Under the pieces are notes generated by a model that did not search any database, was not told the DNA's origin, and was given only the letters and a program-made list of their open reading frames with translations. Below are positions 1 to 10,900 of a stretch of DNA of 23,040 nt, one piece after another. Position 1 is the first letter of the stretch, and every line of letters begins with the position of its first letter. This stretch comes from Plakobranchus ocellatus (taxonomy: Eukaryota; Mollusca; Gastropoda; Plakobranchidae), in NCBI GenBank assembly GCA_019648995.1, contig BLXT01004995.1, forward strand, positions 1,903,505 through 1,926,544, read 5' to 3'. The translations under genes were made by a program, and so were the position numbers.

Positions 1-360
1 AAAAATGGAACTGAAGTTGAACATGAAAAAGATGTAAATATCAAAATGACAGAAAAAAAAATAGAAACAAATCAGTGATAACAGCGTATCTAATCAGAGA
101 TCTTAAAGCTAAAAAAATTATGTATCTTTAATCAGACATTTAGAAGCTCTTAGAAATCATTTTGGTTTGAACAGATTTTTTTTGGGGGGGGGGGAGCTTA
201 TAATTGAAAAAAAAATACAAAAAAAATTCAATGATAATTGGGTATCTAGTCAGACAGTGTTATACTATAAATATTATGTGTATTTAATCTGAAATTTTGT
301 AGCCCTTAGAATTCATTTTGGTTTAAATAGATTTGTTTTGGTAGAGCTTATAGTTGACTA
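1..360. repeat. ~150-bp tandem duplication, two diverged copies
   Basis: Two related units lie head to tail. The first (about 61-209) has the ordered landmarks GTATCTA, ATTATGTATCTTTAATC, ATCATTTTGGTTTGAA and AGCTTATAATTG. The second (about 215-360) repeats these as GTATCTA, ATTATGTGTATTTAATC, TTCATTTTGGTTTAAA and AGCTTATAGTTG, at an offset near 150 bp. A run of G (about 184-195) interrupts the first copy. No coding potential is visible. It is an old local duplication. Confidence 0.75.
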
Positions 361-569
361 TTCTTGGAGGAGTAGCTCAATTCCCCAGAAAATAATTTAG
401 TTTGACTGAATGTGAAAGTGATGTGAATATGGTCAAACAAAGTATAACCAACATAAACTCCATTATAGTCCTCCATAAAAAGCTTTAATATTGTCCTTGA
501 TAGGCCTACTTGATGGTAGTCTAGGTTTTCTGACACAACTGCAACTCTGGAGCCTAAACAAAGGACTAT

Positions 570-915
570 ATAATGTAAATTTCCCTTCCAACAGGTTTTT
601 TGAAAGTCATATTTAAAAAAAAAAAATTAAAATCTTTCATTTTTTAGATTTCTTGCGGCTTTAACACTTAAATTAATCATGGGTAAAACTTTTTATTGTT
701 TTTATACACTTGAGCACCTGTGTTTGACACAAAATACAGGTGAGCTGACAATTTGAAAACTCATTGTGGTGCCAATAGCTTCTATGACTCCTGCAAGTCG
801 GAGCCAGAGCAACTGAAGTATACGGAGCAAAAAAAACCAAAAGATTCATTTATTCTTAAGCAGATCACATCAGTTGTGGCCAGTTTTATCTCTTTCATTG
901 CACTAGTGTGTACAT
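570..915 (+). repeat. Dispersed repeat, copy 1 (mate at 7577-7925)
   Basis: This stretch aligns along its whole length with 7577-7925 in the same orientation. Shared landmarks in order: GTAAATTTCC, AGTCATATTT, AAAATCTTTCAT, GCACCTG, TTTGACACAAAATACA, GAGCTGACAATT, AGCTTCTATGAC, CCTGCAAGTC, GAGCCAGAGCA, TGAAGTATAC, GATTCATT and GGC(C/T)AGTTTTAT. The 3' ~110 bp can be read as similar peptides in both copies (LKYT, PKDS, VASF), separated by an in-frame 6-nt difference. The 5' two thirds have stops in every frame here. The element family is not recognised. It may be an unclassified transposon fragment or a broken exon duplicate. Confidence 0.7.
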
Positions 916-984
916 TATTGTTTGGTATTGTAGGTAAAGAATGAAGGGTAAGAACTTTTTTCATTCAGTGGAATTAACCTTATC

Positions 985-1345
985 CGTACATGTGGGGTAA
1001 TTTTGTTATCACAAGGCTTGTTTTTAATTTTTTAAAAATACTTAAAATGGGAATTTTTCTTTCAGCTTTTAAGCATTCCTCAAAAATTCAATTTGACATA
1101 TGATTACATAATAATGATTGGCAGAAAATTAATATTGAATTGACCTGAGGTCATTTCTGAAACCCTCCATAATTTTTTACTATGTAAAGTATGGGGAGAT
1201 TTTGTTACACCCGACTTACAGATAGGTATATAGTGATTTAATTACTATACGGTATGGGGACATGCAGTTACCCCTCACATACAAATAAGGCTATATTGGT
1301 ATTACAACGTGGGGGCACTCAGTTACCCTCGATGTATGGATACGA
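985..1345 (+). repeat. Degenerate G-rich ~60-bp repeats (TATGGGG...GTTACnCC)
   Basis: A motif of the form TATGGGGAnATnnnGTTACnCC recurs at about 1189, 1252 and 1308, with spacings of about 63 and 56 bp. A weaker relative (CATGTGGGG...TTTTGTTATC) lies near 988. Units are diverged and separated by AT-rich filler. They lie just upstream of the coding exon at 1828, presumably in its last intron. Nothing ties them to a known family. Confidence 0.5.
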
Positions 1346-1827
1346 TAATAAAACACCCCGTATGGATAGGGTTAAGAGAAGCAAGAGAAAGAGGGATTGG
1401 CGGAGAGTAACTTGTATAGTATTTGGAGTAGACGAGTAGTAACAAAGTCAGGATGATGAAAAGCTCCACAAGAGCATCAGAGCAGAATTATGAGTTTATG
1501 CTTCAAATAAGCAATGGAAGAAGAAGAGAATATTGCATGTTGGTGAGCTTTTGAATTCATCATCATTTTGATGTGTTACATAGAAAACAGATTTATTCAG
1601 GAGAGTATTACTATCAAAATCATTAATATTTGTTTCTCATGATAGTATGAGACATTTGGACAAGCTACCATCAACTTATTCATATCTGGTTTTCAAAACA
1701 TACACATGTCAAAAGATTAAATTTTGACTTTATTGCCTTTTACAATCATAATTTCATTAAAGTATGAAGTAAAATTAAACAATGCTTTGTTAAAATAAAA
1801 ATATACATGTATTTTTTCTGTTCTCAG

Positions 1828-1924
1828 CACCGTTTTGAGAGTAAAAGAATGGGAAAGGGAGAGGCGCCTCAAAGAAAGAGCAAAGAGGAAAGCAAAGCAA
1901 GAAAGTATGGAAGCCATGGAGTAG
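1828..1924 (+). CDS. Terminal coding exon of an unidentified gene (charged C-terminal tail)
   Basis: A good 3' splice site (pyrimidine-rich TTTTTTCTGTTCTCAG ending at 1827) is followed by one base completing a split codon, then 31 codons and a TAG at 1922-1924. The encoded tail has 11 Lys/Arg and 7 Glu in 31 residues, with the core EWERERRLKERAKRK. This fits a charged single helix or coiled-coil end, or a nucleic-acid or ribosome-contacting tail. The exon is clearly richer in G+C than its surroundings, and the frame is clean up to the stop. I do not recognise the protein. The preceding exon must end after the second base of a codon and I could not place it in 1-1800. A possible polyadenylation signal, AATAAA, lies at 2458-2463. 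The minus-strand open frame over the same bases is its shadow. Confidence 0.6.
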
Positions 1925-3721
1925 TTTATAGATTATTGCATTATTTTATCTTTGTAATATACAATAGGAAATAACTGTTATAAAAATGAAAATATATACA
2001 TGTACAGTGACTTTAATTGCCAGGCCTCATCTCTGACTGAGTTCTAATTTCTGCAGAGATATTGAGATAAGAGAAAGAATGAGATTCTGTCGTTAATTTA
2101 TTTGTTTAGCTACATTTCATGAATTTTACACAAGTCACACAATAACTGAGGAGGTGGATTGGCTCTTATTCTAAGGGTGTGCCTGTTTGTTCATTTGCTG
2201 TTAGAATTAAACTCTGCTTATAATAATAATTTGAAGTTTTGTGTACTGTTCTTTTTTCCTCTGTGTTATTAAAAAAAAAAGTAAAACTGAAGCAATTGAA
2301 TTCCTTTGATGATCTTTGTGTGTGAATTGAAAATATGGGTGGCAATCTGAGAAAATCCATTTGTGCTAGGGTCCTTGCAAATGCAAAAATATGGATTTTT
2401 ATTTTAACGAGATTTTTTCCTTGAAAATTTCATAACTTAAGTTCTAATCAAGATATCAATAAAATTTAAAGTATAATTCACTTTAATGGATATGGAATAG
2501 AGAATAGAAAAAAACTTGACACACTTATTGCATTGGTAAAGATTTTCTCTGGTTGCCACACATCTGTATGCTTTTAAAATTCAACTCCTTTTTTTTTTTT
2601 CAATAATTGAATACTCTATCACACAAAAGAACATGTTTTTCGGTTCTGTTTTATCTTTACAAAATAATTTTTAAAAGATTAAAATAAAGTGTATCTTCTA
2701 AAGAAAAAAATGTGTAGACATATTGTTATCTGTATTTTAAAAATCTTTAATATTATTTCTACGTTCTAGCCAATACATAACTTTGCAGGTGTTATGAGAG
2801 ACTTCTACTAAATTGGCATTTGCCAGAGGATTAGAATATAAGCCAGGTTCGTGATAAAGAAGATCACTGGCAGCAGAAGTGTATCTTTGGTCTACATTTC
2901 TGTCTTTTTCTTTATAGCTCTACTCTAATGCTTTTGTGTCTCTAACTGCCATCTGTTTTGTGTGAGGCAATTTGCCATTTGTTTTCATCTGTTTGTCAGA
3001 ATATCTGTTTGCTTTCTAGTCTCAATCTCTCAATATATAATTTTTGCTTTATCTCTATGTTTCATTGCTTCTTCCTCCACCCCCCCTCATCTCTGACAGT
3101 CTCTCTCTCTCATAATATGTATGTTTACACATGTACATAATACAGTCCTTGTCCCTCTTTCTTTCTATGAACATCCTAACAAACATGTTTCACATACAAG
3201 ATTTGGGCTGAAAAGTCACCACAGCATATGATAATTGTTGAAAACTTTTAAAGAAACATTCCTTTTTTTTCTTTGTCTCTCTCTCAACAATACAGTAATT
3301 TTTAAAATTTTTTTAAAATTTTCTGACAAAAAGTAGATCGACTTTTTTTAAAATATGGAAGGTAAACTGAAGACCATTTGACACAAAATGTGTCTTTAAG
3401 TTAAAGGGTTTATATCAATGGTCTTTTTTCTGTGTCAAAATTTTAGTCTGTCCCAAAAGGATCTAGAAAATATTCAGTTTCTATTTCAGAAATTTTCTTA
3501 ATGATTTTTTACATGCAAATGGCTTTTAAGAGTTATGACAGTGTAATTCACTCATAGACCTATTTGATGAAAGGTATTTTGCAGTTTTGGTCCACAAAAT
3601 AAAAACCCGTGAGCAAATAATTCTATAACTGTATTTTTACTTAGCTGCTCTATTTTTGCACAGCCCCCCTCTCGCTTGATGATGGTGAAGCTCTCAGAAC
3701 ATTGATTTAAGAAATGAAAAT
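1925..3721 (+). other. 3' UTR-like and intergenic sequence after the plus-strand gene
   Basis: No coding exon seen. The first ~550 bases are probably 3' UTR of the exon ending at 1924, if the AATAAA at 2458-2463 is used. The remainder is AT-rich with homopolymer runs (T near 2590 and 3266) and a CT-rich tract around 2880-3180. A small perfect hairpin, GACACA-AAA-TGTGTC, lies at 3380-3394. Confidence 0.4.
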
Positions 3722-3980
3722 GACTAAGCAAAATGAACAATATGGTATTCATTAAGTAAATACTTTATTGAAGCAGCAAGAAGGAAAACCAGTACATAGT
3801 AATAAATACAGAATACAAAATGATTTAATAATTAAAAGTGATTAAAAATAAACTCGAGCAAAATAGAAAAACGGTACCCATTGTATAAATACTTTATTTT
3901 AGCAGCAAGAAAGAAAACCAGTACATTAAATAGAAAATAACTGATTTCATAATTCAAAATGATTAAAACGTACACTTGCA
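3722..3980. repeat. ~129-bp tandem duplication, two copies
   Basis: The unit beginning AGCAAAAT...GGTA(T/C)(T/C)CATT, followed by TAAATACTTTATT, AGCAGCAAGAA(G/A)GAAAACCAGTACAT and AATGATT, occurs at about 3722-3850 and again at 3851-3980 (GGTATTC at 3744, GGTACCC at 3873). The copies are similar over most of their length with small indels, which indicates a local duplication. Non-coding. Confidence 0.8.
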
Positions 3981-3985
3981 CGCAT

Positions 3986-4032
3986 AAAATTGCCTCCGTA
4001 TAATATATATATATACATATATATGCAATTTT
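3986..4032. repeat. AT-rich inverted repeat (hairpin)
   Basis: Arms AAAATTGC (3986-3993) and GCAATTTT (4025-4032) are perfect complements. They flank an alternating TA tract that can itself pair. The hairpin abuts the 129-bp tandem pair. It may be a small cruciform-forming site, or chance in AT-rich DNA. Confidence 0.6.
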
Positions 4033-4260
4033 AAAACACAGCTTGCAATGCAGGTTAACTGAATGTGATCGCTATGTCTTCATAATCATATATGTGTAGG
4101 GAAAAAACACCAATAAAACTTAAATCATTTATTCTGATTTATAACATTAACTATGAACTGTTCAGTGATACTGATTGGTCCTCTTAAATCAAAACTATCC
4201 TTACAAAGCTTTTGATTCCATTCAGAGCAATTGGTTGCATGAAGCACACAACAAAACAAA

Positions 4261-4875
4261 TTAGCTGGGAGAGTCAAAATGAAAACAAATTTTGTTGCTA
4301 GGCTTTTTCAAATGCAATGAACCCATTTGGGGATACTTGTAGGTAAATATATACAAAAAACAAAATTTTTCATGGCAGATTTTCCCAGTCATTGTGCCTA
4401 TATTATAATTGATGTATATAAAAATTATAATGGAATTTGAAATAACATGATATTTATGGATGGATACAAGTTTTGTTTTTTTTTTTACTTTCATAACGCA
4501 AGATAAGGCATTGTGATGGTGCTCAAGAAATGCTGAGGAATTACATGTATATGCACCTGTATTTCTTACCACATAACTTTTTTTTTTCTTTTTTTGCTTA
4601 AAATTACACCAAGAGTAGTCATTGCGTAGGTCCTTTACACCAAATAGAGCCTTAAGGTTTTCACTTGTGTCTGTTGAGGATGATAAAACCCAAGAACACA
4701 GGTAGAACGAGCAAAAATTTGCGTTATGAGTCTCCTTAAAAATATCCACATCACAGGAGTTCATGCTTTTATAAAGCCGTACAAGTAGAACTTCAACTTG
4801 GTCTAATAATTGAGTCAGAGATCTTTTTACCAGGACTAGGCTAAAGATGTCAACAAAATGTACAAGTGCATGCAC
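4261..4875 (-). CDS. Unassigned long open frame; possible exon, uncertain
   Basis: This is the longest uninterrupted frame in the window (204 codons), and at this base composition such a length is not expected by chance. There is no ATG at its 5' end: the frame opens after a TGA and the first codon counted here is GTG. A pyrimidine-containing TTTCCTCATAGCACAG lies directly before it and could be a splice acceptor. The first ~95 codons (about 4590-4875) have mixed, protein-like composition, for example LTQLLDQVEVLLVRLYKS and SSSTDTSENLKALFG. The rest passes through oligo-A runs read as lysine and then low-complexity AT sequence. If any part is coding it is probably the upstream half. No family is recognised, and it could be a remnant or a chance frame. 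Confidence 0.2.
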   Translation of the reverse strand: MHALVHFVDIFSLVLVKRSLTQLLDQVEVLLVRLYKSMNSCDVDIFKETHNANFCSFYLCSWVLSSSTDTSENLKALFGVKDLRNDYSWCNFKQKKKKKSYVVRNTGAYTCNSSAFLEHHHNALSCVMKVKKKTKLVSIHKYHVISNSIIIFIYINYNIGTMTGKICHEKFCFLYIFTYKYPQMGSLHLKKPSNKICFHFDSPS

Positions 4876-7084
4876 TGTGCTATGAGGAAATCATGCGCAA
4901 ACAAAAACATGATGTTCTTTTGAAATCACCCCTAAGATGGATTTGCAGTTCTTGGATACACATAATTTTTGCCTTAGCCAACATATATTATTCACCATTC
5001 AATTTTTTTTCTTTTTGACTGGCATTTTGAAAAGCAAATCCTAACCTAATCATTTACTTTCTAATATTTTGACTCCTAACAGGTCCTTTCTTAGCACTGA
5101 ATGTCATCCTAGAAAGATGTTTGTAATATTTTTTAATAATAATCACATGTCATGTCATTTATACAAAACAAGAAAAACCAAAAGTGCCATTTTCTCCCCT
5201 TGTCTACCTGGAAATTTAACTACCTATTCTTTTGACTTGTAGGCAAAAGCCCAAAAATTGTATCTGGATTTTTAAGTTGAAAATGATTCAATACTTTGCA
5301 AATCACATTACTGGCACACCATTCATGAACAACATGGGCTCAAGCAGATAATACTAATGTAAAAAAAATCATGGACGGAAATATTATATACAATGATCAT
5401 CAAGTAGTTTTGAAAGGTAAGGTTACACATTCTAAATATCAAGCCTTTTTTTTTTCTTCCTAAAGGATTTCATGTCACTGTCGTATCTGTGCTTAAAAGC
5501 CGACATCTTTCTCAGTTTGAATCACTTTTTTCTTTATAATAAGTTCATGTACCTGTAAAACTTTCCAATTTATGTTTAGATTAATGAACTTAAACTTCAC
5601 ATGAAAAAACAACTCTTAAATAATAATAAATTAAGGAAATATGTAACGGTACTGAACACGCATTCTTTTCTTTCATTTTTACTTAGCTTTGCAATGCATG
5701 AATTTTCGACATATCTAGAAATAATTTTAAATTCCTTCTTTTATTTATCGTAAAAGCAAATATGTGACCACACCCTTGAAATGAGTCATTTGTTGGCAAA
5801 CAGTCAATAGAGATAAAGTTGACCTGGGTTGTAATGTAAAAAAAAAATTGTTGCGCGTTTTGTTTGTCAAAAGTTTATTTTAAATCAATATAGCATTGTA
5901 ATTAAGGTTATAAATCTCAAAGTAAAAGCGAACCCTGATGGCTAAGGACATATTAAGTTTGAAAATTCCTAATCTTTAGAATTTTGATGCCACCTAGTTT
6001 GATTCTTGAACAGGCATAACTTTTCTTGGAGCATTATTACATTTCTTACCATTTGAAAGTGAACCATAATCTCGTATTTGAGAAATAACTAGAAAACACA
6101 TTTTGTATGGTCAGGTCACACATAAATATCTATCTAACTTAAAACAATTTTTTGGCCTGAGCAGAGGTTCTCAAGCTGTAATAATTATCCAATGTTTTAT
6201 AAAAAAAATAAGTCTGGATCCATGCATGGTTAAGTTTAAGCTAAATGTAAATTAATGGAACTTTTTTTCTCTGAAGAAGCCTACACATGAAACATTTCAA
6301 TGCACAGACCAATTTCTCCAACTAAGAAGTTGGAAGCTGTGTTTCTTTACTGCAATATTCTTTTTTTCGTTCAATCGCCACAGTATCTCCAATAATTTGT
6401 TCATTTCCGGGAGTGCAGCATTAGAAAACTGTATTTTGCTCACTTTAAATGGAACTCAAGAAACTTCTACTACAACTCGGTGATTATAAGATGACTTATA
6501 CACGTTTGAGAAAAGAAAAAAACACACATACACCCATTCTTGCACTGAAACTAAGTAGTGAGCTACTATTGTACTAAGATATTTTGCTACAATTCCTGCT
6601 TTTACATCTTAGGTAGCAACAGCAAAATATAAGACTAGAGTTCGGCGAAAGTTTACACTACTTCCAAGTTTGATTTAAAAAAAAAAAAAAAATTACACAA
6701 AACGGAATGAAGAAAAAAAACCCTAAAAACTAAGAGTCCATTTCTACTACCTTAGATCATGCAAATACCTTGAGGCCTTGTGTTATGCAAACTAAACTTA
6801 GGTCTATCATACATTACATTCTAAGACACCTCATTCCGTCTAGAGAATATTTGCCTCTGAATACCTCACGATCTAATTTTATATCTCTTAGAGGGATAAC
6901 TTAATAATATAGTTTACAACCTTTAACATATCAACCAATCTGTATCAGTTATTAACAGACCCAAATCTAGTGACAAATATTTTTTGGAACGTTATTTCAT
7001 TTTCTTTGCGTGACAAAGCCTTAATTATCGCGAATTACCCTTTTTAGCGATAGCACAAACCACTGGACTATAGTATATTAGTAT
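4876..7084. other. No gene recognised; one weak minus-strand candidate
   Basis: AT-rich sequence with frequent stops in all frames and a 15-16 base A run near 6676. The only protein-like stretch is a 52-codon open frame on the minus strand at about 6297-6455. It is rich in Leu and Glu (ALPEMNKLLEILWRLNEKK) and preceded by AAAATACAG as a weak acceptor. I see no other structure. Confidence 0.3.
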
Positions 7085-7500
7085 CATTATAGGGTTTTTC
7101 AAAGTTCATGGGTTGTATGATTTCCAATGTTGGCCCTATACTAATTAAGAATTTAAAAAATCCCAGTCAACCCAAAAATTAAGTTTAACAATGGGTTGAA
7201 TCTAATGTTCCATGGGATACATATTTTGCTTTTTTTCAAAGGAACATTCAATTCTTTATACATGTACTAATATTGAATTTGTAGAAGATCTAAGTTGGAG
7301 CACATTTTCATGGGCTGTGTGATTTCCAGTGTAGGCGACCTATTAATTTGAAACATGGATAATCAATAATCAAATTAGGATCTATAAGTTATGTTTATAA
7401 AATGGGCTGGATTTAATGTTCCACTCCAAGTGAATATTTTTACTTATTTAATTTTTTAAAGAGGAATATTCAGTTTTTAGTACTGAGTTAAATAATAAGA
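7085..7500. repeat. ~211-bp tandem duplication, two diverged copies
   Basis: TCATGGGTTGTATGATTTCCA (from about 7107) recurs as TCATGGGCTGTGTGATTTCCA (from about 7308). ATGGGTTGAATCTAATGTTCCA (from 7191) recurs as ATGGGCTGGATTTAATGTTCCA (from 7402). The order and offset (about 200-211 bp) agree. The pair ends about 80 bases before dispersed repeat copy 2, so both could belong to one larger element. Confidence 0.75.
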
Positions 7501-7576
7501 TCTTGTACGTTGCTAACTCATACATTAGGATTTTACAATTATTAGGGAAGAATACACTTAATTGGATTCTTTTGCA

Positions 7577-7925
7577 TATGACGTAAATTTCCTTACCAGG
7601 TTTATTGATAGTCATATTTTTCAAAAATATAAAAATCTTTCATCTTTTATATTTCTTGTGGCATTAACACGTGAATTAACCTATGGACGAAGTATTTATT
7701 GTCTTTATATACTTAAGCACCTGCATTTGACACAAAATACATTTGAGCTGACAATTCGACAACTCACTGTGTTGCTGCTAGCTTCTATGACACCTGCAAG
7801 TCTTGAGCCAGAGCACTTGAAGTATACACTTTACAGAGCAAAAATACCAAAGGATTCATTAATTCTTAATCAGATCATATCAGCTGTGGCTAGTTTTATG
7901 TCTCGATGCACTGGTCCAAATACAG
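7577..7925 (+). repeat. Dispersed repeat, copy 2 (mate at 570-915)
   Basis: This is the better-preserved copy of the repeat described at 570-915, in the same orientation about 7 kb away. Here one frame is open through most of the repeat (about 7562-7987) but has no ATG at its start. Its 3' part reads EPEHLKYTLYRAKIPKDS followed by a hydrophobic ending like that of copy 1. Because copy 1 differs here by a 6-nt in-frame indel but is shifted by 1 nt just upstream, an originally coding element is possible but unproven. No known transposase or reverse transcriptase motif is seen. Confidence 0.7.
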
Positions 7926-7989
7926 ATTATTTTTTGTATGGACCATTTTACATTATTCTCACACACTGCACTTGCAGAATCATGTGACA

Positions 7990-10900
7990 CACTTAAAAAT
8001 TTTGAATTAAGTATCTGTGTCTGTTGAAAAAAAGACTGGTAGGAATTATGCACTTTTATTCACTATGTATAGATAATGTCCCTATAAAAAGTATAATTAA
8101 AAAAAAAAAACAACTCAAAGAAAGTGTGATGGCTGAACAGTGCAGTAACAAATGAGAGCAGTAGACCATAATATCCTTTGAGAATGAATTTTTCATGAAT
8201 TTTTATGATCATGAAGATTAAAAGCACAATGCAAGCATTTGCACCAAAAGCATAACAGCCATCAAAGACTATGGAAGTGCATCAAACAGAAAACTATGTT
8301 AGAAGAGTCCTCTGGGTTCTGTACTATTTGGTGATCTTGAGCATTCTTTTGTATCTTCAGACCGTGCATTAGTGAAAGACAACTACCTACATTAGAAGGC
8401 ATCACTATTTCAGGGTGAGTCCTTCACCACCTAGTGACTAAAGCTCAAAATTCAAGGCTTATCAATAATATAATCAAATCATACAATCGCCTAACATCTT
8501 TATCAGTTAATCATTGACAAAACTTTTATTACTTCACGCAAAACCACTATGATGATTAGTAGACTTCAGATGGGCAATCACTCGTGTAGTTTGATGATTT
8601 TGATTGTTTGAGAAAGTGTGGAAGAAAATGCTTTACACTTGCAGTGCTAGTTACAGCAAATCAGACTTTCAACAAAGACATGATCTTGGCAATTTCATAT
8701 AAAAACTAATTCTGTTATAGTATTAATATTTCTCATGTTCACACGACTAAAAGGCCTAACTGAACAGAAGCAAGAGCAAACGTTTGTAGCAATACATAAT
8801 TGGGAAGCCCAAACTGATGTTGAGAATTATTTAGGTAATAGTAATATTGCCTGATATAATACATCGGACTTACAAAGAGGCTAGCTCCAAATTCTCATTC
8901 TTGAGCACCAAAAAAAAAAAAAAAGTGTACATATATTACAATATGTTTTGTGTTGCCACAAACCTAGACACTTTGCTACAGTCAGGCAAACAGTGATATG
9001 CACAATGATGATATTGATAATTTGGTATTCCATACTTAGACATAGCTCCCTTTCTTCGGCAAATCTGGAAACATTTAATGTTTCACTATCTGATAATTGC
9101 AAATGAAAAATCTACTTCATTTAGTTTGGTCTTATAGTCTTTAAATAATGAATCTACATTGTAATACATGTAGCTTAAAAACTCCTTTTTGCACAACTAA
9201 CACTTCTAATTAGATTTTGCTCAAATGTTCCTCTGTATAATAATAAAACTAAAAAAAAGTGTGGATTTTGAAAGAATTTCAATACTCAATTCAGAGGCTT
9301 TCTTAGTTCATGAATTTTTAAAAACAAAATTTACATACAGCCTACTCTATATAAAAAAAAATTACTGCTCCAAATTTGGAGATCTTTTTGTTTATGATTA
9401 TCTAATATCTTGTATCAAATTCTAGTGCTGCACACAAATTTAAATCCATTCTCAGCACAAACTAAAAATTGCCCCCTTTTTTAAAAAGAAAATTAGAGAT
9501 TATTAATCAATCTCAAAAGTAAAACAATGCAAACCAATCTGTTTGCAAATGTTGAGGCCTATCCACGCATAAACGTCATTTTTCTCCTCAAATTTTAAAA
9601 TGAAGATCACTCTCTTCTTCTGCTCCTATACATTTGAAAATAAAAATGGATCTAGATCAAGATCTGTTGATTCCTAGATCTGGCGTTATGTAAAGACATG
9701 AGTCTAGGAATGGAAATAATGTTTTTGGAAGAAAACTTAGATGAAATAGATGTATCGAGGTTAGAAAAATAAGATTGTATCAAATTGTAGAAGGATTCAT
9801 TTAGGGAAAAAAAAAAGAAAAAAACTAATGGTGAAAGAATTTTTTTTTTATTGAAAAAAAAAAGTAATTCTAATCTGGTTTTTTTCTATGATGAAATTCT
9901 CTCTCTATACATCTTCAACTTTGCGAAAGGAGTTATTTTCAAAACATTTTTTTTTAAAATCAGCTGCCATCAAAACCCATGAAGTTGTATGAGGATTTAG
10001 AAAATTTATCACAACAGTCTCACATTTGTTAAAGGGTCCTTGTTGTGAAGCAAAATTTTATGAGAAAAAATATGTGGCTCATTGCAGCTTTCAAAAAGTT
10101 CATATTTAGACCAAAAAAAGTGAATAATATATTTTTTTTTCATTATATAACTTGCGCTAATCTGTCAACTTTATGATACTGAAAGAACTAAACCTTTTGA
10201 GTGTAGGCCTACAAACTTGTTTCAACCTTATTTTGGTTTCAAACAAATTGTACTAAAAAACAAACCAAATGAGTTACAAACCCTTAGATAGTAGATACAA
10301 AATGAATTTTTAATATTGTTTCTTCAGATGGCTCATGATGCTACAAGACTGGTCACACCTAAATTTCTCTCCTGCTAAGATATAGCCCCTACTCATGAAA
10401 GAGAAATCAATTATCACAGCTTTAAAGATGCCTGTTTGAAAATGTGATTAGTAACAATTATTCTCTGGACATTTTCTACAACAATTTGATTAAGCTTAGA
10501 TTTTAACTTCCAACACTTTCTCATAAATTCTTTATTTGGGCAGCACAAATTTTTTGGTATTCGATATGTGCTGAACCCATGGCATCATAGTAACGAATAA
10601 TTTGACCATTATGCTCAGTCAGTATAGATTTATTTTTATGGGGAGAAAAATCTTTTTACCTCGTTTTTGAAGATACCAACTGATCCTACTTTAGAGAAAT
10701 TGATTTCAAATAAAAATATCATATAAGCAGAATTCTAAGCCCTTGAGTATTTGATTCATTAAATACATAAATTCTTTGGTTTGAACGTAATACTCACACA
10801 ATTATTGATAGATACAGACAAGTACAGACTGTACACATAAATGTGGAGAAAAAAATGAATTGCAAATCTGCATACATGAAGAGAATTATTTTGTACATTT

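Noticed and set aside
1254-1439. Penultimate exon of the plus-strand gene, ending at AGA|GTAACT near 1410
   Set aside because: The phase could be made to fit, but the upstream sequence is the G-rich repeat region and gives no plausible protein or acceptor.
1717-1917. 66-codon minus-strand frame
   Set aside because: Antisense shadow of the plus-strand terminal exon at 1828-1924.
3380-3394. GACACA-AAA-TGTGTC hairpin as a regulatory site
   Set aside because: A 6-bp stem is expected by chance in a sequence of this length.
7562-7987. 141-codon plus-strand frame taken as a gene
   Set aside because: It lacks an ATG at its start and mostly overlaps the dispersed repeat; the other copy is broken in this frame.
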